Assembly (NCBI GenBank): GCA_964036045.1
Contig: OZ038385.1
Coordinates: 56,729,919 to 56,793,918 of the forward strand
From: Eutreptiella sp. 'Long Island Sound 2002'
Taxonomy: Eukaryota > Euglenozoa > Euglenophyceae > Eutreptiales > Eutreptiaceae
Direction: 5' to 3'
DNA length: 64,000 bases
Part shown: positions 51,327 to 60,996 of the stretch, in pieces
Layout of the letters: each line of letters opens with the position of its first letter
How positions within the stretch are numbered: position 1 is the stretch's first letter
Translations under genes and position numbers: made by a program
The notes under the pieces: generated by a model
The model's input: only the letters and a program-made list of their open reading frames with translations
What the model was told of the DNA's origin: nothing
The model's database searches: none

Positions 51327-52085
51327 TGTCCCTGTAGAGGACTGGCTGGAGGAGGAGCAGCGTTTATGTGATTTGGCCAAGGACACTCTGAGGGCTTTCA
51401 GAGAGAAGTCCCTTTCCCGGACTAATTCGAAGAGAGTGCCCGCTAACTATCAAGTGGGGAACCATGTGCTCGTTCACAAGAACCGATTCCCCCAACTTCA
51501 AGCTGGCAAGTTTCATGCTCCTCACTTGGGTCCGTACAAGATTACCCAAGTGGGTCCCGGTAGTGTCCTGGTCCGGCTGAGCCCTACCCTTGGAGGAGAA
51601 ATCAGAGTGGCCCACTCTTTTCTAAGGAAGTTTCCACTGGAGCTCGAAGATGACGAAGAATGGTTTCTGCTTGATGCTGAGAAGGAGAGTGAGGTAGAAA
51701 TAGCAGAAAGAGATGAAGAAGAAGGGGGAGAGGAGAATATCTTGGATGTATCCGAACCCGAAGAGCGAGAAGCTCCTATGACGAGGTCAAGAGCCAAGGC
51801 CCGGTCCGACCCTCCAAGCAAGATTTCGGGCCCTGACGTGTTGCCGGACATGAATGCAGAAGAGATGGCACATAGGGGGTACTATGTGGTCCATTACGTA
51901 CTCAAGCATGAGTATCGTCAAGGTTGGAAGTTTCTTGTTTAGTGGAAGGGCTTCAATCTTACAGAAGCCACATGGGAACCTGTACTTGCCTTCATACTGG
52001 GAAAGGATAGGGTGAATGGCAAATTTGTGAAATATTGTCAAAAGCACGACTTACAATCAGCTCTCCGGGAAGCCAAGAGGCTTTT
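51290..52085 (+). pseudogene. pol: Element B pol: integrase C-terminus and chromodomain
   Basis: Directly after RNase H, in another frame (51199-51942), comes the integrase C-terminal region (WLEEEQRLCDLAKDTL ... NYQVGNHVLVHKNRFP ... LGPYKITQVGPGSVLVRLS). The HHCC finger and DDE core are missing, so about 1 kb has been deleted. An acidic linker follows, then a chromodomain interrupted by an in-frame TAG (51940-51942) between WKFLV and WKGFNLTEATWEPV. Without an integrase core B cannot insert itself. Confidence 0.75.
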
Positions 52086-52314
52086 TTTTGCACTGAACGG
52101 CGCCTTTTGTGGCTGGCCAGGCCAGGGAAGCCAAGAGGCTAGTAGCCCGAAGAAAAGACTAGTCACGTCACTGCTTCATCTCCCGCTCCCCCCCCCTCTC
52201 TCGGCTTTCCCCCTCTTTTTACCAATACCCCCCACCCTTCTCACTTTATTTGTCATAGATGTAGGGCACCCCCCCCCATAGTCTTCCCGATACACTGCAG
52301 CTTCTAATTCCGTC
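52086..52314 (+). other. Pyrimidine-rich spacer after element B pol
   Basis: C/T-rich non-coding sequence. It may hold B's 3' untranslated region or the start of its 3' LTR, but no second LTR copy in the window allows the boundary to be set. Confidence 0.3.
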
Positions 52315-52812
52315 ATGGCATTTCTCTCGTCAACCATGGAACTTGAGCAGGCCTGGGACTGGCCTTCCCAGGAGGAGGAGTCCTTGAACCTGGCCTGGCT
52401 CACCATCTACGATGCCAGCACAGAGCCCACTGGAGCCTTCCCCATGGAGGCCACGTCGGGCCCCTCCTCAGCAGCGGGCCCCCAGGAGCCCTCTTCCTCG
52501 TCGTCTAGCCGAAAACGCAAGATCGACGAGGTGGAGGAGACCCCGGAGGAGCGCCAGAAGTGGGAACGGCGCGAGCACAACCGGGGGTATAAGCAGGCCT
52601 CCCGAGAACGCCAGCAGAACCCCGTACACTATCTCCCAACCAATGAAGACGAACAAATGGCGTGTCTGCGGAACTGGATATTCCAGCTGGAGCTCCAACT
52701 GGGGTTCCGGAGTCAGGAGGTGCAGCGGCTCAAGACCGTGGTCGAGGGCCTCCTCCCCTACGTGCCTCCAGCGGTGCGCCAACTCGCCATCCTCCCGGCT
52801 CAGATCGCCTAA
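52315..52812 (+). CDS. bZIP-like basic-region protein (165 aa)
   Basis: The complete ORF starts with ATG and ends with TAA. The N-terminal half is acidic and Ser-rich with a nuclear-localisation-like SRKRKIDEVEE (about residues 65-75). It is followed by a basic region RREHNRGYKQASRERQ, which fits the bZIP signature N-x7-R. The residues after it contain Asn-Pro and Pro, so the expected leucine zipper is broken. A predicted helix with Leu repeats (LELQLGFRSQEVQRLKTVVEGLL) comes later. It could be a DNA-binding regulator or an accessory ORF of element B, which ends ~230 bases upstream. I cannot decide whether it is a host or an element gene, or whether it is the first exon of a spliced gene. Confidence 0.45.
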   Translation: MAFLSSTMELEQAWDWPSQEEESLNLAWLTIYDASTEPTGAFPMEATSGPSSAAGPQEPSSSSSSRKRKIDEVEETPEERQKWERREHNRGYKQASRERQQNPVHYLPTNEDEQMACLRNWIFQLELQLGFRSQEVQRLKTVVEGLLPYVPPAVRQLAILPAQIA

Positions 52813-52917
52813 AAGGTAGCCCCTCTCTATTTAGGATGTTGGACCCAAGGTTAGTGCCTAGCCCTAGTGTAGCCTTCCGGCACGCACACCTGAGCCCTTC
52901 CGTCTCTCGGCACGAAC

Positions 52918-52930
52918 ACACACACGCACT

Positions 52931-52968
<38 letters not shown>
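52918..52968. repeat. CA dinucleotide microsatellite
   Basis: A run of about 15 uninterrupted CA units at roughly 52938-52967, with a looser ACAC-rich start. Confidence 0.9.
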
Positions 52969-52969
<1 letters not shown>

Positions 52970-53011
52970 ACTCACATACCCCCAACGTCTAGTCATAGTA
53001 CCTTACTCCTT

Positions 53012-53261
53012 AGGATCAAACCACCAACGCTTCGCCTTCTCCAAAGTGGACGAAAGGACTCGCCGGTTTTTGGAGGACAATGGATGGACTTTTCTTTTGC
53101 CACGATTTTTATGGCATGAAATTGATTGGGTAGCTCTTCGGGAGTTGACCCAATCTTGTCCCCAATACCTCCTAGAACTGCATGGCATGACTCCGGGGCT
53201 AGCCAAGTTGTTGGTTATGGCCTTTAGTTTGGACGAAGCAAGTAGGGGTGAGGGTGGCTAG
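53012..53261 (+). CDS. Small ORF or exon of unknown function
   Basis: A frame is open from about 53012, just after an acceptor-like CTCCTTAG, to the TAG at 53259-53261. It has no clear ATG, so it is more likely an exon. The translation is protein-like (FLEDNGWTFLLPRFLWHEID ... PQYLLELHGMTPGLAKLL), with a helix-loop-helix feel near its end. It lies between the bZIP-like ORF and the AlkB-like ORF on the same strand and may be spliced to either. I recognise no family. Confidence 0.3.
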
Positions 53262-53323
53262 TTTCTTGTCATTGGTTGTCGTTCTTCTTGAGCTTGTCTC
53301 TTGTTGTTTGCTTCTCCCTAAGG

Positions 53324-54334
53324 ATGCCCGTTGTTGATGTGAGAGAGAGTATTTCTTATCGTGCCTTTGCTCTTTTACCTGATGAATTTTTCCTAAAAGC
53401 CACTCCTTTCCCAAGAGTTGTGCATTCGGGTACTTCCCGTTCTTCCCTCCAGGTGTATATATTAGGGAATAATGAGTGGGTGGCCGTTTTTAAGGAGGAC
53501 GAGTCCTCTCTCCTAACCGGGGTGCACGAGCTTAAGTTGGCCCAGGAGTTGGTTTCCCAATCTCCAAGGGGACCCCCCCATCGCAAGGTATGGCAATTGG
53601 GGAACCAATATGACCTTGTTACTCATCAAGTAGTCCTAGCAACACCAAAGAGTCCCCCACCCCCTAAAACACTTCAAGACTTTATGTTGTCCTTTCTTTC
53701 CAAATTGCCATTCCGAACCATTTTAGCCAACACAATTTTTAACCGATTCCAAGGGTCTCGTGAAGATGGCCACTTCCTTAACCCTCATGTAGACTATGCG
53801 TCTTTGTGGTTCATACCGGTCAAATTGTCCCTCGGGTTGTGGTGTAGGGTTGTCATCCTTCGTAATATCAAAGGGTTTGGGTGGATTTCTTTTTGGGATG
53901 GTAAAAAGGCCATAGGCGGGATATTACTCACCCCGGGGTGTGTTGTCATCTCCCCCTATTCCCTCCGTCACTCCACACATGCCTTGACCAAAGCTCATAT
54001 CCATCGCCCCCCTCCCATTCCGGTAGGACCCTTAGGAGACCCGGATGATATGGGGTTTGACGGTGCCATAAGGACCGAGGATGGGGATGATGCCCAGGAG
54101 GAGCTTCATGCTTCAAATGAGTCGAGGGAAACCGAGACTCTAAGGCCTTTTCACGCCGACTATGCTCCGCCCGTTGAAACTCATGTAACGGAGCCCAAAA
54201 TTTTAAGAGAGGTTCTTCATAGGACTAAAGTATGGCTGAAAATTCGAGGCCTTGGGATTGGCAGATGGCAGTTTCTGGCTGGTATACCCCCCCCCCTATG
54301 GGAATTTTGCCATTCTGTGCTCCCCATATGGTAG
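53324..54334 (+). CDS. AlkB-like 2-oxoglutarate/Fe(II) oxygenase ORF (3' end runs into a minisatellite)
   Basis: I take the ATG at 53324 (MPVVDVRES) because the segment upstream of it (T-rich, ending CTCCCTAAG) looks like an intron end. The core resembles AlkB-family dioxygenases: ANTIFNRFQ (N-x-Y/F-like), NPHVDY supplying the HxD iron ligands, VKLSLGLWCRVV like the SLG-x-x-R segment, and LTPGCVVISPYSLRHSTHAL supplying the distal His. AlkB enzymes oxidatively remove methyl groups from bases. The last ~20 codons (from about 54258) are minisatellite sequence, so the real C-terminus is either truncated or spliced across the array to an exon at about 57260. Assignment rests on motif order alone. 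Confidence 0.5.
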   Translation: MPVVDVRESISYRAFALLPDEFFLKATPFPRVVHSGTSRSSLQVYILGNNEWVAVFKEDESSLLTGVHELKLAQELVSQSPRGPPHRKVWQLGNQYDLVTHQVVLATPKSPPPPKTLQDFMLSFLSKLPFRTILANTIFNRFQGSREDGHFLNPHVDYASLWFIPVKLSLGLWCRVVILRNIKGFGWISFWDGKKAIGGILLTPGCVVISPYSLRHSTHALTKAHIHRPPPIPVGPLGDPDDMGFDGAIRTEDGDDAQEELHASNESRETETLRPFHADYAPPVETHVTEPKILREVLHRTKVWLKIRGLGIGRWQFLAGIPPPLWEFCHSVLPIW

Positions 54335-57240
54335 TTTCTGGGTGTTATACCCCCCCCCCCAGTTGGGAAATCTGTCATTCTGACGTCCCCCAGATGACAG
54401 TTTCAGGGTGTGCTACCCCACCCTGATGAGAATTTTGCCATTCTGGGATCTCCAGATGGCAGTTTCTAGGTGTTTTACCCCCCCCCGATGGGAAATCTGT
54501 CATTGTGACATCCCCCAGATGGCCGTTTTAGGGTGTTTTACCCCCCCCAAGAAGGGAAATCTGTCATTCTGGGATCCTCAGATGACAGTTCTGCGTGTTT
54601 TGCCCCCCCCCCCCAGATGGGAAATCTGTCATTCTAGGATCCCCAAATGACAGTTTCAGGGTGTTTTACCTCCCCCCTAGATGGGATTTCTGTCACTCTG
54701 GGATCCCCAGATGACAGTTTCTGGGTGTTTTACCCCCCCCCCCCCCAGATGGGAAATCTGTCATTCTGGGATCCCGAGATGACACTTTGAGGGTGTTTTG
54801 CCCCCCCCAGATGGGATTTTTGTCATTCTGGGATCCCCAGATGACAGTTTCTGGGTGTTTTACCACCCCCCAGATGGGAAATCTGTCATTCTGGGATCCC
54901 CAGATGATAGTTTCAGGGTGGTTTACCCCCCCCCCCCCCAGATGGGATTTCTGTCATTCTGGGATCCCCAGATGACAGTTTCAGGGTGTTTTACCCGCCC
55001 CCCCCACCCAGATCGGAAATCTGTCATTCTGGGATCCCTAGATGACGATTTCAGGGTGGTTTACCCCCCCCCCCCAAGATGGGATTTGTGTCATTCTGGG
55101 ATCCCCAGATGACAGTTTCAGGGTGTTTTACCTCCCCCCTAGATGGGATTTCTGTCATTCTGGGATCCCCAGATGACAGTTTCAGGGTGGTTTACCCCCC
55201 CCCCCCCCAGATGGGATTTCTGTCATTCTGGGATCCCCAGATGACAGTTTCAGGGTGTTTTACCCCCCCCCCCCCCAGAGGGGATTTCTGTCATTCTGGG
55301 ATCCTCAGATGATAGTTCTGGGTGTTTTACCCCCCCCCCCAGATGGGAAATCTGTCATTCCCCCCCCCAGATGGGATTTCTGTCATTCTGGGATCCTCAG
55401 ATGACAGTTCTGGGTGTTTTACCTCCCCCCCCAGATGGCAAATCTGTCATTCTAGGATCCCCAAATGACAGTTTCAGGGTGTTTTACCTCCCCCCTAGAT
55501 GGGATTTCTGTCACTCTGGGATCCCCAGATGACAGTTTCAGGGTGTTTTACCCCCCCCCCCCAGATGGGAAATCTGTCATTCTGGGATCCCGAGATGACA
55601 CTTTGAGGGTGTTTTATCCCCCCCCAGATGGGATTTTTGTCATTCTGGGATCCCCAGATGACAGTTTCTGGGTGTTTTACCACCCCCCAGATGGGAAATC
55701 TGTCATTCTGGGATCCCTAGATGACAGTTTCAGGATGGTTTACCCCTCCCCCCCCTGATGGGATTTTTGTCATTCTGGGATTCCCAGATGACAGTTTCAG
55801 GGTGTTTTACCCACCCCCCCCACCCAGATCGGAAATCTGTCATTCTGGGATCCCCAGATGACAGTTTCAGGGTGGTTTACCCCCCCCCCCCCAGATGGGA
55901 TTTCTGTCATTCTGGGATCCCCAGATGACAGTTTCAGGGTGGTTTACCCCCCCCCCCCAGATGGGATTTCTGTCATTCTGGGATCCTCAGATGACAGTTC
56001 TGGGTGTTTTACCCCCCCCCCCAGATGGGAAATCTGTCATTCTAGGATCCCCAAATGACAGTTTCAGGGTGTTTTACCTCCCCCCTAGATGGGATTTCTG
56101 TCACTCTGGGAACCCCAGATGACAGTTTTTGGGTGTTTTACCCCCCTCCCAGATGGGAAATCTGTCATTCTGGGATCCCGAGATGACACTTTGAGGGTGT
56201 TTTACCCCCCCCCAGATGGGATTTTTGTCATTCTGGGATCCCCAGATGACAGTTTCTGGGTGTTTTACCACCCCCCAGATGGGAAATCTGTCATTCTGGG
56301 ATCCCTAGATGACAGTTTCAGGATGGTTTACCCCTCCCCCCCCTGATGGGATTTTTGTCATTCTGGGATTCCCAGATGACAGTTTCAGGGTGTTTTACCC
56401 GCCCCCCCCACCCAGATCGGAAATCTGTCATTCTGGGATCCCCAGATGACAGTTTCAGGGTGTTTTACCCCCCCCCCAAATGGGATTTCTGTCATTCTGG
56501 GATCCCCAGATGACAGTTTATGGGTGTTTTACCACCCCCCAGATGGGAAATCTCTATCATTCTGGGATCCGTAGATGACAGTTTCTGGGTGTTTTACCAC
56601 CCCCCAGATGGGAAATCTGTCATTCTGGGATCCCCAGATGACAGTTTCAGGTTGTTTTACCCCCCCCCCAAGATCGGAAATCTTTCATTCTGGGATTCCC
56701 AGATGACAGTTTCAGGGTGTTTTACCCCCCTCCCAGATGGGATTTTTGTCATTGTGGGATCCCCAGATGACAGTTTCAGGGTGTTTTACCCCCCCCCCCC
56801 TAGATGGGAAATCTGTCATTCTGGGATCCCGAGATGACAGTTTCAGGGTGTTTTACCCCCCCAAGATGGGATTTCTGTCATTTTGGGATCCCCAGATGAC
56901 AGTTTCAGGGTGTTTACCCCCCCCCTGATGGGATTTCTGTCACTCTGGGATTCCCAGATGACAGTTTCAGGGTGTTTTACCCCCCCAAGATGGGAAATTT
57001 GTCATTTTGGGATCCCCAGATGACAGTTTCAGGGTATATTACCCCCCCCCTAGATGGGAATTTTGCCATTCTTGGTTCCCCATATGGCAGTTTCTGGGTG
57101 TTATACCCCCTGCAAATGGGAAGTTTGTCATTCTGACGTCCCCCAAATGACAGTTTCAGGGGGTTCTACCCCACCCTGACGGGAATTTTGCCATTCTGGG
57201 ATCTCCAGATGGTAGTTTCTAGGTGTTATACCCCGCCCAG
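54258..57240. repeat. Minisatellite of ~57-66 bp units with variable poly-C tracts, about 47 copies
   Basis: The unit core is AGATGGGAWWTCTGTCATTCTGGGATCC...GATGACAGTTTCAGGGTGTTTTAC followed by 5-14 C. Two variants (GGGATTTC and GGGAAATC) are interspersed. Blocks of several units repeat as higher-order units; for example, the variant GATGACACTTTGAGGG recurs near 54779, 55597 and 56184. Unit length varies mainly through the C run. The ORFs inside it are repeat translations, not genes. Confidence 0.95.
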
Positions 57241-57417
57241 ATAGGAAATCAGTTATTCCAGTTTCAAGATGATCGTATCCAGGGGCAACTTCTTCCCTCC
57301 AGGGGCCAGGCAAGGTTTCTCAGTGTTGCAGCACCAGTCGCCCTGAGGATCAATGCCAACATGGGCCACGTGCTTTGTAAAAAAATAGCCAGTCTGTATG
57401 ATTGCTTTGAATTTTGA
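57241..57417 (+). CDS. Possible terminal exon after the minisatellite
   Basis: An acceptor-like TTATTCCAG ends at 57260. It is followed by an open frame of about 50 codons (FQDDRIQGQLLPSRGQ ... LCKKIASLYDCFEF) to a TGA at 57415-57417. If the minisatellite is intronic this could be the last exon of the AlkB-like gene. Evidence is limited to composition and the splice-site match. Confidence 0.25.
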   Translation: MGNQLFQFQDDRIQGQLLPSRGQARFLSVAAPVALRINANMGHVLCKKIASLYDCFEF

Positions 57418-57423
57418 TGTATG

Positions 57424-57446
57424 CTATATATATATATATATATATT
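57424..57446. repeat. AT dinucleotide microsatellite
   Basis: About eleven uninterrupted TA units. Confidence 0.9.
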
Positions 57447-60400
57447 CTCCTTTCCTCCTCTTACCTTTTGGCGTTGGTCCAAAGATTTTTGTTAGGTAAG
57501 CAACACTTCCCTCAACTCCCGGTTTTGATGAACACATCCATAAGTTCCCCGTAGGTAGTTTAGTTTGTGCTTCCCTGACAACATTTGTTCCTCCTTTTTG
57601 TTGTCTTGTTGTCTATATACATATGTCTATATATATGCCCATGTGTCCACACTTGTTTTTTTTTTTTGTTTTGTTTTGTCTCTGATTTGAATTCGAGACT
57701 GATTCCATTCTTTCAGTGTTTCTCAGAATTTGGTTTTTGCACTGCTGTTCCTAGGCTTTAGTCCAGGAGGTATGTGCAAGGGCAGGAAAAGGGGGTGGTA
57801 TATGGGTGGCACGACTCCAAAGACCTAAGTTTAGTAGGAATTTAGATGAGTACGTAAGACTTTTCACCATGTGTTTCCATTCCTTTTCAAAGTAGTTAGT
57901 GACCATAAAGGAAATGTTGGTTTTGTTTTGCTTCAGCACCGAGCCTAAGGGTGATATTAACCTGGCTAGTTTTGCACTTTGGTTTTTTTGTGGAGGAATT
58001 AGCCAGGATTTAAAGGCCTTGAATTTGCGGGAATCCCCCCTGGTAGGATGGTGATTGAATTTCGATGTTCTAAGTTTTCAAAACCCTTTGGTTTTAAGTC
58101 GTTTAGTAGGTTGCAACAAGTAGCAATATGGCTTTCACTTACATACCACGTCACGTTTCCGTGGGTCTTTGAAATCAATTGTTTCGATGAGGTAGAGTCT
58201 AAGATCCACAGGGTCTTTAAACGAGTTACCTTTTTCTTTTCAATTGATGTATAGTAAAATATGCCTAGGGAATAAGGGACACTTTGTGCATCGTCCTGGT
58301 TCATGAACTTACCTTTCTTTGAGACCCCTTGGGCCTAAGGGGAAGACTCAGGAATACTTTGTTCCTTGTGACTTTGGTTTGCTTCTTAGTTCCTTCCCCC
58401 CCAATCAGTTTTATTTTGAACGCCACTTTTAGCCTTTTAGATGGCTACCGAAAAGTGGTGACATTTAGACCCTTCATGCAGGGTCTACGGGGGGTGTGAG
58501 GTAAATGAGGTAAACCTGATTTGGGATGATTCACATCCATCATTTACGTCCACCACTTTTCTATTTCAATAATGGAGGTATTTGGGAGTTCAAATGGCGA
58601 TTTATGATTTTATTTCAATAGATGGGTGATTCCTCCTTGCCGGTAGACCTACCCATTCCCCAACCAATTAGTAACTCCCTAACAAGTCACTCGCGAATCT
58701 GACTTTATGATGGTCAGCCCAGATTTACGATGTTTTAGCACTTTGCTGCTCCTCCAAGTATGTTTTGCACTGGAATTGTACATATTCTTCTTTGTTGCAC
58801 AAGTCTTTGTATACTCTTTCAACATGAGCCCATTTGCGATTTGATTTCGTGCCTGTTGACTTCAAAAAGATGAGGAGAGAGATTTGGGTTATACGCAACG
58901 GAAAGCGTCATTCATGCACCACACAATCCCTTTGAACCCAGATTACCCATTATCATTCCTCAACGTGAGCATGTCTAGCGTTAATGTCCGTGAATTCACG
59001 AAATGCGACAAAAATTTGGTGCATACCTTCATACAATTGCTTCAGCGATTGTCTCAGTATTTTATGAGATTTGTCTTCTTGAAGTTGTCGTCAGAAATAG
59101 GAAAATATAGAAAAAGAAAGGTTTTCTGGTTTTCCGCAATGTTGTCTTGGTTGTTTTTGATGATGAAAACCTCTGTGCTTTTCCAACAAACAAAAGGTGG
59201 ATGACCAAGTAGTCAAGCAATGAAGAGCACCAAAACAGCATATCAAATTAGATCAAGATATTCTCCTTCCAAACCAAAGCATAAGTAACAAAGAAGGGCT
59301 GCAGATGGACAATGTAGACATAAGTACAAAGCATCAACCTTTTATAAACAAAGCAAATGGTTTTAATGTTAAAACTGACGTAAGTGTCGCCCAATAGACA
59401 ATGATAAACACTTCATGTGCACAGCGTGAGATGCAATTGGGTCGGTCAAGAATCGGGAGCATGTAGGTTGGACCAGACACAGGATATGGCTTGGCCAAGC
59501 AACTGAATTCCGAATGAGTTAAAAAGTACAACCACATTAAGTGGAAGAAACTTTTGAGTATCCACATCCTGAGGCGGGTGACCACTAGGCTTAACCTTAA
59601 AGGAAAAAGGCATGAAGTGCCCAGATTATTTCGGTGATACCTCCATGAAGGAAGATACTTCCGCTCATTAGAGCGGTAGGGGTATACTTCATGGAGGACT
59701 ACCGTTCTAAACTTAGTTACTTTGAAAAATGTACGCACTGTCATGGGAATGTGATTGTCGTCAGCAAGAGCACCAAGTATTGCATATGAAACAACAACAT
59801 AGCGTACCCGACCTGGTAGGTGGCACTGCAAGATCGTTGGCAACTGATACATGAAAATCGAAATACCATACACGATACACCATTCACGTAGACATAGCAA
59901 ATGCCAAAGCAAATGCGCCCATTAATGCGTACCATTCTCCCCAAAGGGGACAGCCGGTGTGGGCGGAGGCACGACACCAAGGTTTAGCCAGATCACAATT
60001 CCGGGCCTTTTATCATGCATTGGAGCTGCCCTAGCTTCCGATTCGCATCCATTTTAGCAATAGGATAGAATCTAACACCATTAGCAACCATTGGGAAGAG
60101 TTTTCAGACGATCGGCCCGCATTGAAGAATAGAGAGCACGCACATGCTACCCAGAACATGAAAAGGGTGCGCGCACACACACTAGGCCTGATCCGAACCA
60201 AAAATGTTAAATCATCCATCATGTGGATTATGGATAGTACAAATTCGGAATTCTCCAGAAATTATACTCGAAATCGCTAAAATCGTTGAAATCGCTGAAA
60301 TATGGAACATTTGAGCCAAATGGGATCCGAACCGGCTTCATCGCCAGCCATCGGCAAATCTATTTGGCGATCGCTCAGCGCATTGGTATGCAGCATAGCG

Positions 60401-60780
60401 CGTCAAAGTTTGCAGCTAGCGAGAATCAAACCGACCAAGCCTCGGATCGGCGACCAGGTTCCCAACAAGAGACGAGGGCCGGCTCAAAAACCCAAAAATA
60501 ATTAAGAGACAAGGGACTTGTATTTGGTACACTAGAGTACTCAACTCCACCCTTCAATCGTGAACGCATGCTGAAATCAGGGGCAGTATCTTGCAGGCTT
60601 CGGTTACATATCTAGTTGTCGAGCCTTCATCGCCCTGGGCTGCTGAGCCTTTCCGGACATTGGAACAGTTGTTCGGAGACGCCAGAAACTGAGGATCTGG
60701 GATGATAACGCGCCAACCGCCGCTCGGCCGTTGGTAATAGTCGCTCAGTCTTACGCACGATCTGGGGAAGTGGGAAACTA
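57447..60780. other. Gene-poor interval upstream of PPDK
   Basis: About 3.3 kb of lower-GC sequence with only short ORFs on both strands. A minus-strand frame at 59334-59912 (192 codons) is rich in Leu, Tyr, Cys and Phe, matches nothing I recognise and is probably chance. A hairpin occurs at 59640-59697. I see no tRNA gene. The PPDK promoter should lie near its right end, but no core motif is convincing. Confidence 0.5.
59640..59697. other. Long imperfect hairpin
   Basis: CCTCCATGAAG (59640-59650) pairs perfectly with CTTCATGGAGG (59687-59697). Inside, CGCTC-ATTA-GAGCG forms a second stem. It is self-complementary in either orientation, so a structured RNA or a palindromic insertion are both possible. 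Confidence 0.6.
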
Positions 60781-60800
60781 GATAATTTTAGCTGTTGCAG

Positions 60801-60970
60801 GTGAGCAAATTTCCTTAGTTCTCAGTTGTTGTGATTAGATTGTCGTGAATAGGTTCTGGTGATCTGAGGCAGCAAGCGGCGAAAATTTCTGCACCTGCGG
60901 GTCACATACACCCGTGGCACTCTTCAAATGTTGTTCTGTTGTTGTGCACCGTGTCTGCTGTGGTTCTCAG
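60801..60970 (+). other. Probable 5' UTR intron of PPDK
   Basis: A strong donor, GCAG|GTGAGC at 60801, and an acceptor, GGTTCTCAG at 60970, bracket 170 bases just before the chosen start codon. Splicing would remove the upstream in-frame ATG at 60928. Confidence 0.5.
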
Positions 60971-60996
60971 ACATCACCGGATCTTATCTCCCACAA

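Noticed and set aside
55079-56928. ORFs of about 60-105 codons in the poly-C minisatellite
   Set aside because: They are repeat translations whose frame depends on C-tract length; not genes.
59334-59912. Minus-strand 192-codon ORF as a membrane protein gene
   Set aside because: Composition is erratic, no clear membrane-segment pattern or family match is seen, and the length can arise by chance.
60928-60996. Upstream in-frame start for PPDK giving a Cys/Leu-rich leader
   Set aside because: The leader crosses a good GT-AG intron (60801-60970) and does not resemble a PPDK N-terminus. The ATG at 60997 follows the acceptor and starts a plausible sequence.
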